A stretch of 64,000 nucleotides of DNA from Bradyrhizobium iriomotense (GTDB lineage Bacteria; Pseudomonadota; Alphaproteobacteria; Rhizobiales; Xanthobacteraceae). Below the pieces are notes generated by a model that saw only the letters and a program-made list of their open reading frames with translations, was not told the DNA's origin and did no database searches. Position numbers and translations under genes: made by a program. Location: contig NZ_JAFCJZ010000028.1 of assembly GCF_018130765.1 (NCBI RefSeq), positions 1 to 64,000 of the forward strand. The letters are read 5' to 3'. The stretch's first letter is position 1; every line of letters starts with the position of its first letter. Positions 9,957 to 18,309 of the stretch are shown one piece after another.

Positions 9957-10735
9957 GGCTTCACTCCCGCATAGGGCTTGAACCAGGCAAGGCCGTCAGT
10001 GGTCTTGCCGCGTGGATTGTATTCGCAGCCGACGAACCCGGCATAGCCGAGCCGGTCGAGCTCATCGAACAGGAACGGATAGTTCAGCTCCTCCCCGTCG
10101 GGCTCGTTGCGCGAGGGAATGCTGGCGATCTGGATGTGGCCGATGATCGGCATCATCTCGCGCAGGCGCATGGTGACGTCGCCATGGATGATCTGGCAGT
10201 GATAGATGTCGAACTGGAGTTTCAGGTTCGGCAGCCGCAGCTCCTGGATCAGGTCGCGCGCGAAGCCGAAATCGTTAAGGAAATAGCCGGGCACGTTGCG
10301 GGCATTGATCGGCTCGAGCACGATGTCGATGCCATGCGGTGCGAAGAATTCCGCGGCCCACGCCACCGATTTGTAGAACGCCTCGATCGCGACGCGCTCG
10401 CCGCGGTTGGCAATGCCGGCCATCAAATGCAGCCGCTTGACGCCGGTTGCCTTGGCATAGGGCAGCGCGGTCTCGAGGCTCGCCTTGAGATCATTGAACC
10501 GTGCGGGCAACGCCGCAAAACCCTTCTCGCCGGCATTCCAGTCGCCCGGCGGCAGGTTGAACAGCGCCTGGGTCAGGCCGTTGCGCTTGAGACGCTCGCC
10601 GACGGCCTCGACCGGATGCTCGTAGGGAAAGAGAAACTCGACGGCCGTGAAGCCCGCCTGGGCTGCGGCATCGAAGCGGTCGAGGAATGGCACCTCGGTG
10701 AACATCATCGAGAGGTTGGCGGCGAAACGGGGCAT
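9953..10735 (-). CDS. otnI: 2-oxo-tetronate isomerase OtnI (hydroxypyruvate isomerase-like TIM barrel)
   Basis: 260 residues, the usual length of Hyi/OtnI xylose-isomerase-like barrels. It begins MPRFAANLSMMFTEVPFLDRF. It has the conserved EPINARNVPGYFLNDF, LQFDIYHCQIIHGD and GCEYNPRGKTTDGLAW motifs, with Glu, Asp, His and Glu metal or catalytic ligands. It should isomerise 2-oxo- to 3-oxo-tetronate between the dehydrogenase and the kinase. Hydroxypyruvate isomerase (Hyi) is the main alternative, but linkage to otnK, ltnD and otnC favours OtnI. Confidence 0.88.
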   Translation of the reverse strand: MPRFAANLSMMFTEVPFLDRFDAAAQAGFTAVEFLFPYEHPVEAVGERLKRNGLTQALFNLPPGDWNAGEKGFAALPARFNDLKASLETALPYAKATGVKRLHLMAGIANRGERVAIEAFYKSVAWAAEFFAPHGIDIVLEPINARNVPGYFLNDFGFARDLIQELRLPNLKLQFDIYHCQIIHGDVTMRLREMMPIIGHIQIASIPSRNEPDGEELNYPFLFDELDRLGYAGFVGCEYNPRGKTTDGLAWFKPYAGVKP

Positions 10736-10749
10736 TGCAGATCCTCTTG

Positions 10750-11667
10750 TTACTTGTCGCCCGGCAGCTTCACGCCGGTGACCTGCGCATACATGCGCGC
10801 GACCGACGCGTCGTCATCACGGCCCATGCCGGCGGCAGCCGTCATCAGGAACATCTGAAGGGCGGCGGCCGAGACCGGCACCGGGAATCGGGCGCTGCGC
10901 GCCATGTCCTGGATGATACCGAGGTCCTTGACGAAGATCTCGACGGCGCTGCGCGGCGTGTAGTCGCCGTCGAGCACATGCGGCATGCGGTTCTCGAACA
11001 TCCAGGAATTGCCGGCCGAGGCGGTGATCACCTCATAGACCTTGCGGATGTCGAGGCCCTGCTTGGCCGCAAACGCCATCGCTTCGCTCGCGGCGGCGAT
11101 GTGCACGCCGGCCAGCAATTGGTTGATCATCTTGAAGGCGGCGCCCTGCCCGGCGGCATCACCAAGCTCGTAGAGCTTTGCCGCCATGGCATCGAGCGCC
11201 GGCCGTGCCTTTGCAAAGGCAGCCGGGCTGCCGGAAGCAAGAATCGTGAGTTCGCCCTGCGCAGCGCGCTGCGCGCCGCCGGAGATCGGCGCATCCAGAT
11301 AATGCCGGCCGGTCGCCTCCAGCTGTTTTGCGAGGCGCCGCGCCACGTCCGGGTCCATGGTGGCGGAGGATATGAAGACGCTGTCCTTCGGCATGGTCTC
11401 GGCAGCGCCATCCTTGCCGAACAGGATCGCCTCGGTCTGGGCGGCATTGACAACGACGCTGACGACGATGTCGGCCCCCTTGGCCGCTTCGGCCGGCGTT
11501 TTGGCGCCTGCGCCGCCGTCCTTCACGAACCGCGCCACCGCATCAGCCGAGACGTCGCAGCCGGTGACGGCATGGCCGGCGCGCTTCAGCGAGGTCGCCA
11601 TGCCAAACCCCATCGAGCCGAGCCCGACGACGGCGATACGCTGATTTTGTGACGTGGAGGCGGACAT
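10750..11667 (-). CDS. ltnD: NAD-dependent 3-hydroxyacid dehydrogenase, probable L-threonate dehydrogenase LtnD
   Basis: 305 residues from the ATG at 11667. A longer in-frame reading exists but would run antisense through otnC, so it was rejected. The Rossmann motif IAVVGLGSMGFGMA is at residues 11-24. The DAPISGGAQRAAQGELT substrate motif and the catalytic-Lys segment GAAFKMINQLLAGVH follow. This is the beta-hydroxyacid dehydrogenase family (3-HIBADH/tartronate semialdehyde reductase-like). It probably oxidises L-threonate to 2-oxo-threonate. It is first in the ltnD-otnI-otnK operon, 14 bases before otnI. Confidence 0.87.
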   Translation of the reverse strand: MSASTSQNQRIAVVGLGSMGFGMATSLKRAGHAVTGCDVSADAVARFVKDGGAGAKTPAEAAKGADIVVSVVVNAAQTEAILFGKDGAAETMPKDSVFISSATMDPDVARRLAKQLEATGRHYLDAPISGGAQRAAQGELTILASGSPAAFAKARPALDAMAAKLYELGDAAGQGAAFKMINQLLAGVHIAAASEAMAFAAKQGLDIRKVYEVITASAGNSWMFENRMPHVLDGDYTPRSAVEIFVKDLGIIQDMARSARFPVPVSAAALQMFLMTAAAGMGRDDDASVARMYAQVTGVKLPGDK

Positions 11668-11773
11668 ATGCAACTGATCCTTGCGAACGTTTCCCGAATA
11701 GCCGCCCTTTGCGGCAGCTTGGCAACCGAATAACACGGCTTGGCCGCGCTGCCAAAGCGTGAGACAAGCGGGC

Positions 11774-12460
11774 ATGACGGCCATGAGAACTGAAACGAGC
11801 AACGAGACAAGGCTGCGTGAGGATATCTGCCGCTTTGGACGGTCCCTGTTCGAGCGCGGGCTGACGCCGGGATCCTCCGGCAATATCAGCGTCAGGCTGG
11901 ACGGCGGCGGCTGGCTGGTGACGCCGACCAACGCCTCGCTCGGCTTCCTCGATCCGGCAAAGCTGTCGCAGCTGGACGAAACCGGCCGGCTGATCTCGGG
12001 CAATGCCCCGACCAAGGAAGTTCCGCTCCACACCGCGCTCTACGACACGCGCGGCAGCGCGCGCGCGATCGTGCATCTGCATTCGACCCATTCGGTCGCG
12101 CTCTCGATGCTCCCTGAGGTTGACCCGCGCGCCGCGCTGCCGCCGATGACGGCCTATTACCTGATGAAGTGCGGTGCCACCGCGCTCGTGCCCTATTACC
12201 GCCCCGGTGACCCTGCGGTCGCGGATGCGATCAAGGGCCTGGCGGGGAAATATTCATCCGTGCTGCTCGCCAATCACGGCCCGGTCGTCGCCGGCGACAC
12301 GCTGGAAGCCGCGGTGTTCGCCACGGAAGAGCTGGAGGAGACGGCCAAGCTGTACCTGCTGCTGCGCGGGATGAACCCGCGGTATTTGTCACCGGAACAG
12401 GTGAAGGATCTGGTGAAGGTGTTTGGCGTGACGCTGCCGGAGCATGGGCACGGGCATTAG
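11774..12460 (+). CDS. otnC: 3-oxo-tetronate 4-phosphate decarboxylase OtnC (class II aldolase family)
   Basis: About 228 residues from ATG 11774 (ATG 11783 and a GTG at 11759 are also possible). Class II aldolase/adducin fold with the phosphate-binding LTPGSSGNISVRL, the base-bearing APTKEVPLH, and the zinc ligands HLHSTHS and NHGPVV. It should decarboxylate 3-oxo-tetronate-4-phosphate to dihydroxyacetone phosphate. It is divergent from ltnD with a 106-base shared control region, whereas many otn clusters keep otnC in the same operon. Fuculose-1-phosphate aldolase is an alternative reading if context is ignored. Confidence 0.88.
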   Translation: MTAMRTETSNETRLREDICRFGRSLFERGLTPGSSGNISVRLDGGGWLVTPTNASLGFLDPAKLSQLDETGRLISGNAPTKEVPLHTALYDTRGSARAIVHLHSTHSVALSMLPEVDPRAALPPMTAYYLMKCGATALVPYYRPGDPAVADAIKGLAGKYSSVLLANHGPVVAGDTLEAAVFATEELEETAKLYLLLRGMNPRYLSPEQVKDLVKVFGVTLPEHGHGH

Positions 12461-12503
12461 TGGCGCGCGGTCATAGGCGGGCTAACGTCGCCTCACCCAC
12501 CGC

Positions 12504-12606
12504 TGTCATTCCCCGCGAAGGCGGGGAATCCGGTACGCCGCGGCTTATCCGTATCTCTCTGGCTTCTGGGAGTACTGGATCGCCCGATTCAAGTCGGGCG
12601 ATGACA
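12504..12606. repeat. Palindromic repeat, TGTCATTCCCCGC family
   Basis: A hairpin (CCCCGC-GAAG-GCGGGG) at the left and a second (CGCCCGA-TTCAAG-TCGGGCG) at the right are bounded by outer inverted ends TGTCAT and ATGACA. It is non-coding, between otnC and livF, and typical of rhizobial REP-type elements. Confidence 0.75.
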
Positions 12607-12644
12607 CCGATTGTGTGGACACTGCACACACATCACGAAAGGAT

Positions 12645-12715
12645 CGTAGCCCGCATGAGCGCAGCGACATGCGGGACCACCTGCCCCGGATATCGCTTCG
12701 CTCATCCGGGCTACG
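12645..12715. repeat. Palindromic repeat, CGTAGCCCG family
   Basis: Outer ends CGTAGCCCG and CGGGCTACG form an inverted repeat around two internal hairpins rich in GAGCGCAGCGA and TCGCTTCGCTC. It is a second, distinct repeat family just downstream of livF, where it may also help end transcription. Confidence 0.75.
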
Positions 12716-12730
12716 ACAGTGTGCGGGCCG

Positions 12731-13435
12731 CTACAGCCCCAGATACGCCTTGCGCACGTCCGGATTGCCCCTGATCTCGGCTGCCGGGCCCTGCATCAGC
12801 ACGCGGCCGGTCTGCAGGATGTAGGCGCGGTCGGCGATCTCGAGGCACTCGGCCATGCGCTGCTCGACGATCAGCACGGTCATGCCGGCGTCGCGGATGC
12901 GCTTCACCGCTTGGAAGATCTCGTCCACCAGCTTCGGCATGATTCCTTGCGAGGGCTCATCCAGCATAAGAAGCCGCGGGCGCGTCATCAACGCGCGGCC
13001 GATCGCGAGCATCTGCTGCTCGCCGCCGGAGAGCGTCTCGGCGCGCTGCTCCAAACGTTCCTGGAGACGCGGGAACAGCGTGAAGACGAGATCGAGCGGC
13101 CCCTCGCGATTCGCATCACCGCGGTAGAGATAGCTGCCGAGACGAAGATTGTCGCGCACGGACAGGCGCGGGAACAGGCGGCGGTTCTCCGGCACATAGG
13201 CGATGCCTGTTGCGGTGATGTGATGCTGCGCCATGCCGTCGAGGCGCTTGCCGTCGAACGTCACCGTACCCGAGCGCGGGCGCTCGGCGCCGGCGATGGA
13301 TTTCAGCAGCGTCGACTTGCCCGCACCGTTGGCGCCGGCGACGCAGACGATCTCGCCCTTCTCGACATTGATCGAGACCGCGGAGATCGCGACCAGACCC
13401 TGATAGGCGGTCGTGACTTCATGCACCGACAGCAT
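12731..13435 (-). CDS. livF: Branched-chain-type amino acid ABC transporter ATP-binding protein LivF
   Basis: 234 residues. Walker A GANGAGKST (about 35-43), Q-loop region ENRRLFPRLSV, signature LSGGEQQ and Walker B LLMLDEPSQGI are all intact. It energises import through LivH/LivM together with LivG. It is last in the five-gene operon and overlaps livG by 17 bases. The substrate is set by the binding protein and need not be a branched-chain amino acid; in Rhizobiales these systems also carry amides, urea and aromatic acids. Confidence 0.94.
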   Translation of the reverse strand: MLSVHEVTTAYQGLVAISAVSINVEKGEIVCVAGANGAGKSTLLKSIAGAERPRSGTVTFDGKRLDGMAQHHITATGIAYVPENRRLFPRLSVRDNLRLGSYLYRGDANREGPLDLVFTLFPRLQERLEQRAETLSGGEQQMLAIGRALMTRPRLLMLDEPSQGIMPKLVDEIFQAVKRIRDAGMTVLIVEQRMAECLEIADRAYILQTGRVLMQGPAAEIRGNPDVRKAYLGL

Positions 13436-14150
13436 GACGATCTCCCAGATAGGCCGTGATCACCTTGGGATCACGAACGACGTCCGCAGGCTTGCCTTCG
13501 ACCAGCACCTTGCCGAGGTCGAGCACGATGGCGCGGTCGACCAGCGGCATCACGATTTCCATGACGTGTTCGACCATCAGCACGGTGACGCCGGTCTCGC
13601 GCACCTTGCGCACCAGCGCCACGCCGGTCTGCGCCTCGGTGGGCGTGAGGCCGGTGAGGACTTCGTCGAGCAGCAACAGTTTCGGTTCGGTCGCGAGCGC
13701 ACGCGCGACTTCGAGGCGACGCTTCTCGGCCGGCACGAGGTCGCTCGCGAGCACGTCGGCGCGCGCAGCAAGGCCGGTGAATTCCAGCACCTCATGCGCC
13801 TTGCGGCGAGCCTCGCGCATCACGGTGTTGCGCACCAGAGCGCCGACGATGACGTTGTCGATGACCGTCATGGTCTCGAAGCTCTTGACCACCTGGAAGG
13901 TGCGCCCGATCCCGCGCTGGCAGCGCGCGGCCGCCGGCAGATTGGTGACATCCTCGCCGTCGAAGATGATCGAGCCCTGGGTCGGCGGCAACACGCCGGC
14001 GATCAGGTTGAACAGCGTCGACTTTCCGGCGCCGTTCGGGCCGATCAGGCCGACGATCTCGCCGCGCCCGACCGAGATCGAGACGTCGCTGTTGGCGATC
14101 AGGCCGCCGAAGCGCTGCCAGACGCCGCGGGTTTCCAGGAGCGCGGTCAT
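13419..14150 (-). CDS. livG: Branched-chain-type ABC transporter ATP-binding protein LivG
   Basis: 243 residues from ATG 14150, which overlaps the livM stop by 4 bases. Walker A GPNGAGKST and Walker B LLLLDEVLTGL are intact. The C-terminal extension MVEHVMEIVMPLVDRAIVLD is typical of LivG. The ABC signature is degenerate (DLVPAEKRRLE instead of an LSGGQ-like motif), as in several LivG subfamilies, leaving LivF to supply a canonical signature. The open frame continues upstream only as an overlap in livM and is not coding there. Confidence 0.93.
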   Translation of the reverse strand: MTALLETRGVWQRFGGLIANSDVSISVGRGEIVGLIGPNGAGKSTLFNLIAGVLPPTQGSIIFDGEDVTNLPAAARCQRGIGRTFQVVKSFETMTVIDNVIVGALVRNTVMREARRKAHEVLEFTGLAARADVLASDLVPAEKRRLEVARALATEPKLLLLDEVLTGLTPTEAQTGVALVRKVRETGVTVLMVEHVMEIVMPLVDRAIVLDLGKVLVEGKPADVVRDPKVITAYLGDRHAVGA

Positions 14151-15127
14151 CGCGTGGCCTCCTTGCGCCGGCGCGAGAACAGGCCGACCAGACCTTCCGG
14201 CCGCGCGAGCGCGATCAGGACGATCAGCGCGCCGTAGACGATGAGGTCGACGCCGCGGCCGGAGCCGCCGATATAGGACCGCGTCAGCTCGGTGATCGGG
14301 ATCAGGATGACGGCGCCGAGCAGCGGCCCCCACAGCGTGCCGATGCCGCCCAGCACTGCCGGCAACGCCATCAAGAGCGAGAACTGGAAGCCCATGACGC
14401 TTCCGGGATCGATGTAGGAAACGAACTGCGCATAGAAGCTGCCGCCGACGGCGACCAGGAAGGCGGAGACCGCCGCCGCGCCCATCTTCGAGTTGAACAC
14501 GACGACGCCGAGGCTCTCGGCCGCCTGCGGATTGTCCTTCACCGCGCGCCACCAATAGCCCCATTTGGAATCTTCCAGCCACCAGGTGACGAACCAGGCG
14601 ACGCAGGCGAGCACCAGCGCGAAGTAGAAGTATGGCAGTTTCGAGCGCGTGAACTGGAATTTCAGCCAGCTGTCGCCGCGCACGGGAATGTCGATGCCGA
14701 GGGCCGCGCCCGCCCAATCCCAGTTCTGGATCAGCAGCAACCCGATCTCGGCGATCACGATGGTGGCGATCGCAAAGTAGTGGCCGCCGAGGCGGAAGCA
14801 GGGATAGCCCAGCGCCATCGCGATTGCGGCCGAGATCAGCCCGCCGGCGATCATGCCGAACCAGGGCAGCACGCCGAACTTGGTGAACAGCAGCGCGGTG
14901 GTGTAGGCACCGAGCCCGAAATACAGCGCGTGTCCGAGCGAGATCTGCCCGCAATAGCCGGACAGGATGTTCCAGCTCTGCGACAACGCCGCGTACATCA
15001 GCGTCAGCACCATGATGTTCTGGACGTAGACGTCCTTGACGAACAGCGGCACGATCGCGGCGACGGCCGCGAGACCGGCGGCGGTGATGAGGTCGCGGCG
15101 GCGCCGCTCGACGAATTGCTTGTCCAT
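14147..15127 (-). CDS. livM: Branched-chain-type ABC transporter permease LivM
   Basis: 326 residues beginning MDKQFVERRRRDLITAAG. Multiple membrane helices and the LivM signature SYCGQ/SLGHA-type phrase (ILSGYCGQISLGHALYFG) are present, with a conserved cytoplasmic loop near the C-terminus (LGGIGTLWGPLLGAVIL). The ATG shares one base with the livH stop (TGATG). It is the second membrane subunit of the importer. Confidence 0.93.
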   Translation of the reverse strand: MDKQFVERRRRDLITAAGLAAVAAIVPLFVKDVYVQNIMVLTLMYAALSQSWNILSGYCGQISLGHALYFGLGAYTTALLFTKFGVLPWFGMIAGGLISAAIAMALGYPCFRLGGHYFAIATIVIAEIGLLLIQNWDWAGAALGIDIPVRGDSWLKFQFTRSKLPYFYFALVLACVAWFVTWWLEDSKWGYWWRAVKDNPQAAESLGVVVFNSKMGAAAVSAFLVAVGGSFYAQFVSYIDPGSVMGFQFSLLMALPAVLGGIGTLWGPLLGAVILIPITELTRSYIGGSGRGVDLIVYGALIVLIALARPEGLVGLFSRRRKEATR

Positions 15128-16005
15128 CACATCGACCCGAACAGGCCACGCGGCCGAATGAACACGACGAGCAGATAGACCGCGTAGATGCCGACCGACT
15201 TCAACGATGGCGGCAGGATCAACGCAGTGGTGGCCTCGACCAGGCCGACGACGATGCCGCCGGCAAAGGCGCCGAACACGCTGCCGAAGCCGCCGAGCGC
15301 CACCGTGACATAGGCGATCAGCGCGAAGGACGCGCCGACGTCGGGATAGATGTAGAAGAAAGTCGCCATGATGGCGCCGGCAAGCCCGACCAGCGCGCCG
15401 CCGAGGCCCCAGCCGAGCGCGAACACGCGGTTCTTGTCGATGCCGACGAGGGCCACTGCGCCGGGATCCTCTCGCGTCGCTTCCAGCGCGCGGCCGAAAT
15501 CGGTGCGGTTGATGAAGAGATAGAGTCCACCGAACGCGGCGATTGCGACCAGCGCGCCGAACAGCTGCGGCTGCGGCAGGTAGATCCCGGCGACGGATAC
15601 CGTCTTGCCGCCGAGCCATGAGTTGGGGACGCTGCGATAGTCGGCCGTGAAGAACAGCTGCGCCAGGCCGCGCATCACGATCGCGAGGCCGAAGGTCGCG
15701 AAGATCTGCACCATGCCGACATTGGCCTTGGCCCGCATCGCAAACCGCACGATCACGAGATAGACCGCCGCCCCCAGAACAAACAGGGCGGCGGCGGCCA
15801 GCGGCGCCGACAGCAGTGGATCGATCGCGAAGAACGTGAACAGGAAGAATGTCACGTACATCGCCAGCATCAGGAATTCGCCATGGGCGAAGTTGACGAC
15901 GTCCATCAGGCCAAAGATCAAGGCCAGGCCGACGGCGATCAGTCCGTAAAGCAGCCCCATCAGCAGGCCGCTCGCAAGACTCTGGATAATCGTTTCAGCT
16001 GTCAC
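15127..16005 (-). CDS. livH: Branched-chain-type ABC transporter permease LivH
   Basis: 292 residues with a GTG start preceded by GGGGACGAAACGAC. Eight or so hydrophobic segments are seen, with the LivH signature NFAHGEFLMLAMYV near residue 38 and the GGFGSVFGAFAGGIVVGLVE loop near residue 230. It pairs with LivM in the inner membrane. It lies 32 bases after the binding-protein gene in the same operon. Confidence 0.93.
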   Translation of the reverse strand: MTAETIIQSLASGLLMGLLYGLIAVGLALIFGLMDVVNFAHGEFLMLAMYVTFFLFTFFAIDPLLSAPLAAAALFVLGAAVYLVIVRFAMRAKANVGMVQIFATFGLAIVMRGLAQLFFTADYRSVPNSWLGGKTVSVAGIYLPQPQLFGALVAIAAFGGLYLFINRTDFGRALEATREDPGAVALVGIDKNRVFALGWGLGGALVGLAGAIMATFFYIYPDVGASFALIAYVTVALGGFGSVFGAFAGGIVVGLVEATTALILPPSLKSVGIYAVYLLVVFIRPRGLFGSM

Positions 16006-16037
16006 GTCGTTTCGTCCCCCGCCCGCAACCTGATCGC

Positions 16038-17282
16038 TTACTTCATCGGCCAGATTGGATCAGCCACCGCCGCCTGCGACGGGAAGATGGTGACGAACTT
16101 TCCGCCGACATATTGCAGCAGGACCGGATCGGCATCGTTGTTCTGGCCCGACTCGTCGAACTTGACGCGCTTCCAGGGCATGATGGTCTGCTCGCCGGGC
16201 ATTTCGGTCGCGGCCAGCGCGTCACGGATCTTCTCGCCGTCGGTCGATTTGGCGCGGTTGATGGCGTCCGCCATGATGATCATGGCCATGAACTGCCGCG
16301 ACGTGTTGTCGTTGAGGTCCTTGCCCGACTTCGCCTTGAACAGATCGTTGATCTTGCCGACCATCGGCCGCTTGGCGGCGAGATCGAGCGAGAAGCTGCC
16401 GCGGGTGATCGCCCCCTCGAGCTTGTCGCCAACCGCGTCGTAGAGCGCTTTCTCGGAGAAGCCGGCCGCCTGGGCCACGATCGCGTTCGGCTTGTAACCG
16501 AGCTCGGCCATGGTCTTGACCAGCAGGATGCCGTCCGTGGTGTAGCTCGACGGCATCAGCACGTCGGCATTGGCAGCCTTGAGCTGCTGCACCTCGGCCG
16601 ACAGCGACGGCGAGTTGGCGCGGTACTTGATGTCGGCGACGATCTTGTAGCCGCGCTCGGTTGCGAGCTTGGTCTGGGCGTTGGCGGAGTCGGTGCCGAA
16701 GATGGTGTCTTCGTGGAACAGCGCCAGCGTCTGGGCCTTGGCGCCCTTCTTCTTCATCGCATCGAGGAAGTCGAACATCCCGGCCGAGAACATCTCGTCA
16801 TGCGGCGAGGCGCGGAAATAATACTTCAGACCGCGGCGATGCAGGCTCGGGGAGGAGTTGTCCGCCGACATGAACGGAATCTGATAGCGTTCGCAGATCT
16901 GGCTGATCGTGACTGCGACCGCGCTTTGATAGGAACCGAGGATGGCGGAGACCTTTTCCTGCGTGATCAGTCGCTCGGCTTCGGCGCGCCCCTTTTGCGG
17001 GTCGCCCTGGGTGTCGGCATAGACGATACGGATCTTGGCGCCGCCGAGGCCCGGCAAGCCGACGCCCTTTGCCAGCGGAAGCTCGAAGTCCTGGTCGTTG
17101 TTGATGATGTCGATCGCGGTTTCGAACGCGCGCTGCGCATCGACACCCACCTGCGCGCCGGAGCCCGACAGCGGATAGGTCGCGCCAATCACCACCTCCG
17201 ACGTTTGCGCGCGCGCAGCTAGCGGCAGCAGCGCAGCAGCGGCGGTGGCTCCGAGCAGTACGTCGCGGCGAGAGATCGTCAT
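16038..17282 (-). CDS. ABC transporter substrate-binding protein (LivK-like, type I periplasmic fold)
   Basis: 414 residues from ATG 17282, which has AGGGGAC 8 bases upstream; a TTG 6 bases further out is less likely. The N-terminus carries a twin-arginine-like export signal (SRRDVLLGATAAAALLPLAARAQ) with likely cleavage after ARA. The mature part begins SEVVIGATYPLSGSGAQVG, a hallmark of LivK-type binding proteins. It is first in the operon and sets substrate choice, which is unknown; the neighbouring hydro-lyase and amidohydrolase genes hint at an organic acid or amide. Confidence 0.92.
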   Translation of the reverse strand: MTISRRDVLLGATAAAALLPLAARAQTSEVVIGATYPLSGSGAQVGVDAQRAFETAIDIINNDQDFELPLAKGVGLPGLGGAKIRIVYADTQGDPQKGRAEAERLITQEKVSAILGSYQSAVAVTISQICERYQIPFMSADNSSPSLHRRGLKYYFRASPHDEMFSAGMFDFLDAMKKKGAKAQTLALFHEDTIFGTDSANAQTKLATERGYKIVADIKYRANSPSLSAEVQQLKAANADVLMPSSYTTDGILLVKTMAELGYKPNAIVAQAAGFSEKALYDAVGDKLEGAITRGSFSLDLAAKRPMVGKINDLFKAKSGKDLNDNTSRQFMAMIIMADAINRAKSTDGEKIRDALAATEMPGEQTIMPWKRVKFDESGQNNDADPVLLQYVGGKFVTIFPSQAAVADPIWPMK

Positions 17283-17374
17283 TGGCAAAGTCCCCTGTTA
17301 TCCGAATTTTGCGCGTATCGAATGAAGCGATTGGCAGATAGCGTAAAGCCTGAAGAAGCAGCAAACGCTGCCCA

Positions 17375-18190
17375 TTAAATCACGGCCATGGTCCTGTTCT
17401 TCAGATCCGTCACCAGCATCAGGCCGGGCGAATGCGTGATCGCGAAGGGTACCTTCGCCGCGTTGATCACCGATTGCGGCGTCACGCCGCAGGCCCAGAA
17501 TACCGGAATCTCGTCATCGGCAACAGGTACGGGATCGCCGTAGTCGGGCTTGGCGATGTCCTTGATGCCGATCAGATGCGGATGGCCGAGGTGCACGGGC
17601 GCACCGTGCACTGCGGGATAGCGCGAGGTGATCTGTACCGCGCGGATCGCATCGGCGGGCTTGAACGGGCGCATCGACACAACCATAGGGCCTGCGAACG
17701 GGCCGGCCTCGCCGCAGGCGATATTGGTGCGGTACATCGGCACCCGCACATTGTGCTCGATGTGGCGGATCGGCATGCCCTCGTCGAGCAGCGCCTCCTC
17801 GAACGAGAACGAGCAGCCGAGCACGAAGGTCACGAGATCGTCGCGCCAGTAGCTCTTCACGTCGGTCGGCTCGGCGACGACTTCGCCGTCGCGCCAGACG
17901 CGGTAGCGGGGAACGTCGGTGCGGATGTCGAGATCGGCGCCCAGCGCCGGAATATGCGGGCTGCCCACATCGGAGATGCCGATGATCGGGCACGGCTTCG
18001 GATTGAGCTGGCAGAAGCGGTGGAAGGCGCTGGCGTATTCCGCCGGCAGGATCGCCAGATTGCCCTGGACGAAGCCGGGGGCGACCCCTGCAGTGGAACC
18101 CACCTCGCCGGCGCGATAGGCGAGCCGTGCCTTGCGGCTTGGAAGCGTGTCGGGCGTTTCAGTTTGCTGCGCTGCCACCAAAACAGTCAT
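17375..18190 (-). CDS. Putative hydro-lyase (DUF1445 family)
   Basis: 271 residues, the standard length. DUF1445 motifs are evident: ARLAYRAGE, PAEYASAFHRFCQLNPKPCPI, TFVLGCSFSFEEAL, NIACGEAGPFAGPMVVSMRP, FWACGVTPQS and ITHSPGLMLVTDL. The family is annotated as putative hydro-lyase and includes a mammalian D-glutamate cyclase. The bacterial substrates are poorly known. It is divergent from a LysR gene that has a palindromic operator in the shared region, and lies just downstream of the liv operon on the same strand (92-base gap from its binding protein), so it may precede or join that unit. Confidence 0.88.
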   Translation of the reverse strand: MTVLVAAQQTETPDTLPSRKARLAYRAGEVGSTAGVAPGFVQGNLAILPAEYASAFHRFCQLNPKPCPIIGISDVGSPHIPALGADLDIRTDVPRYRVWRDGEVVAEPTDVKSYWRDDLVTFVLGCSFSFEEALLDEGMPIRHIEHNVRVPMYRTNIACGEAGPFAGPMVVSMRPFKPADAIRAVQITSRYPAVHGAPVHLGHPHLIGIKDIAKPDYGDPVPVADDEIPVFWACGVTPQSVINAAKVPFAITHSPGLMLVTDLKNRTMAVI

Positions 18191-18271
18191 GTAATCGACC
18201 TGCCTATAAACTCGACAAAGACAGCCAACACCAAGCGTGCTATAAAGTCTAATCTTCGTTTCTAATCAATA

Positions 18272-18292
18272 TCGATAAATCTGATTTATCGA
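18272..18292. promoter_or_regulatory. Perfect palindromic LysR-type operator
   Basis: Ten-base arms TCGATAAATC (18272-18281) and GATTTATCGA (18283-18292) flank a single central T. The core fits the T-N11-A pattern of LysR-type binding sites (ATAAAT-CTG-ATTTAT). It ends 17 bases before the LysR start codon, so it probably serves autoregulation and control of the divergent DUF1445 gene. Confidence 0.8.
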
Positions 18293-18309
18293 CTGGGAAA
18301 ATCCTTCCA

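Noticed and set aside
11668..12033. 122-residue N-terminal extension of LtnD
   Set aside because: It is antisense to otnC; the family starts just before the IAVVGLGSMG motif, with an ATG at 11667.
14151..15149. Long extension of LivG
   Set aside because: It is another frame of livM and lacks ABC features before the ATG at 14150.
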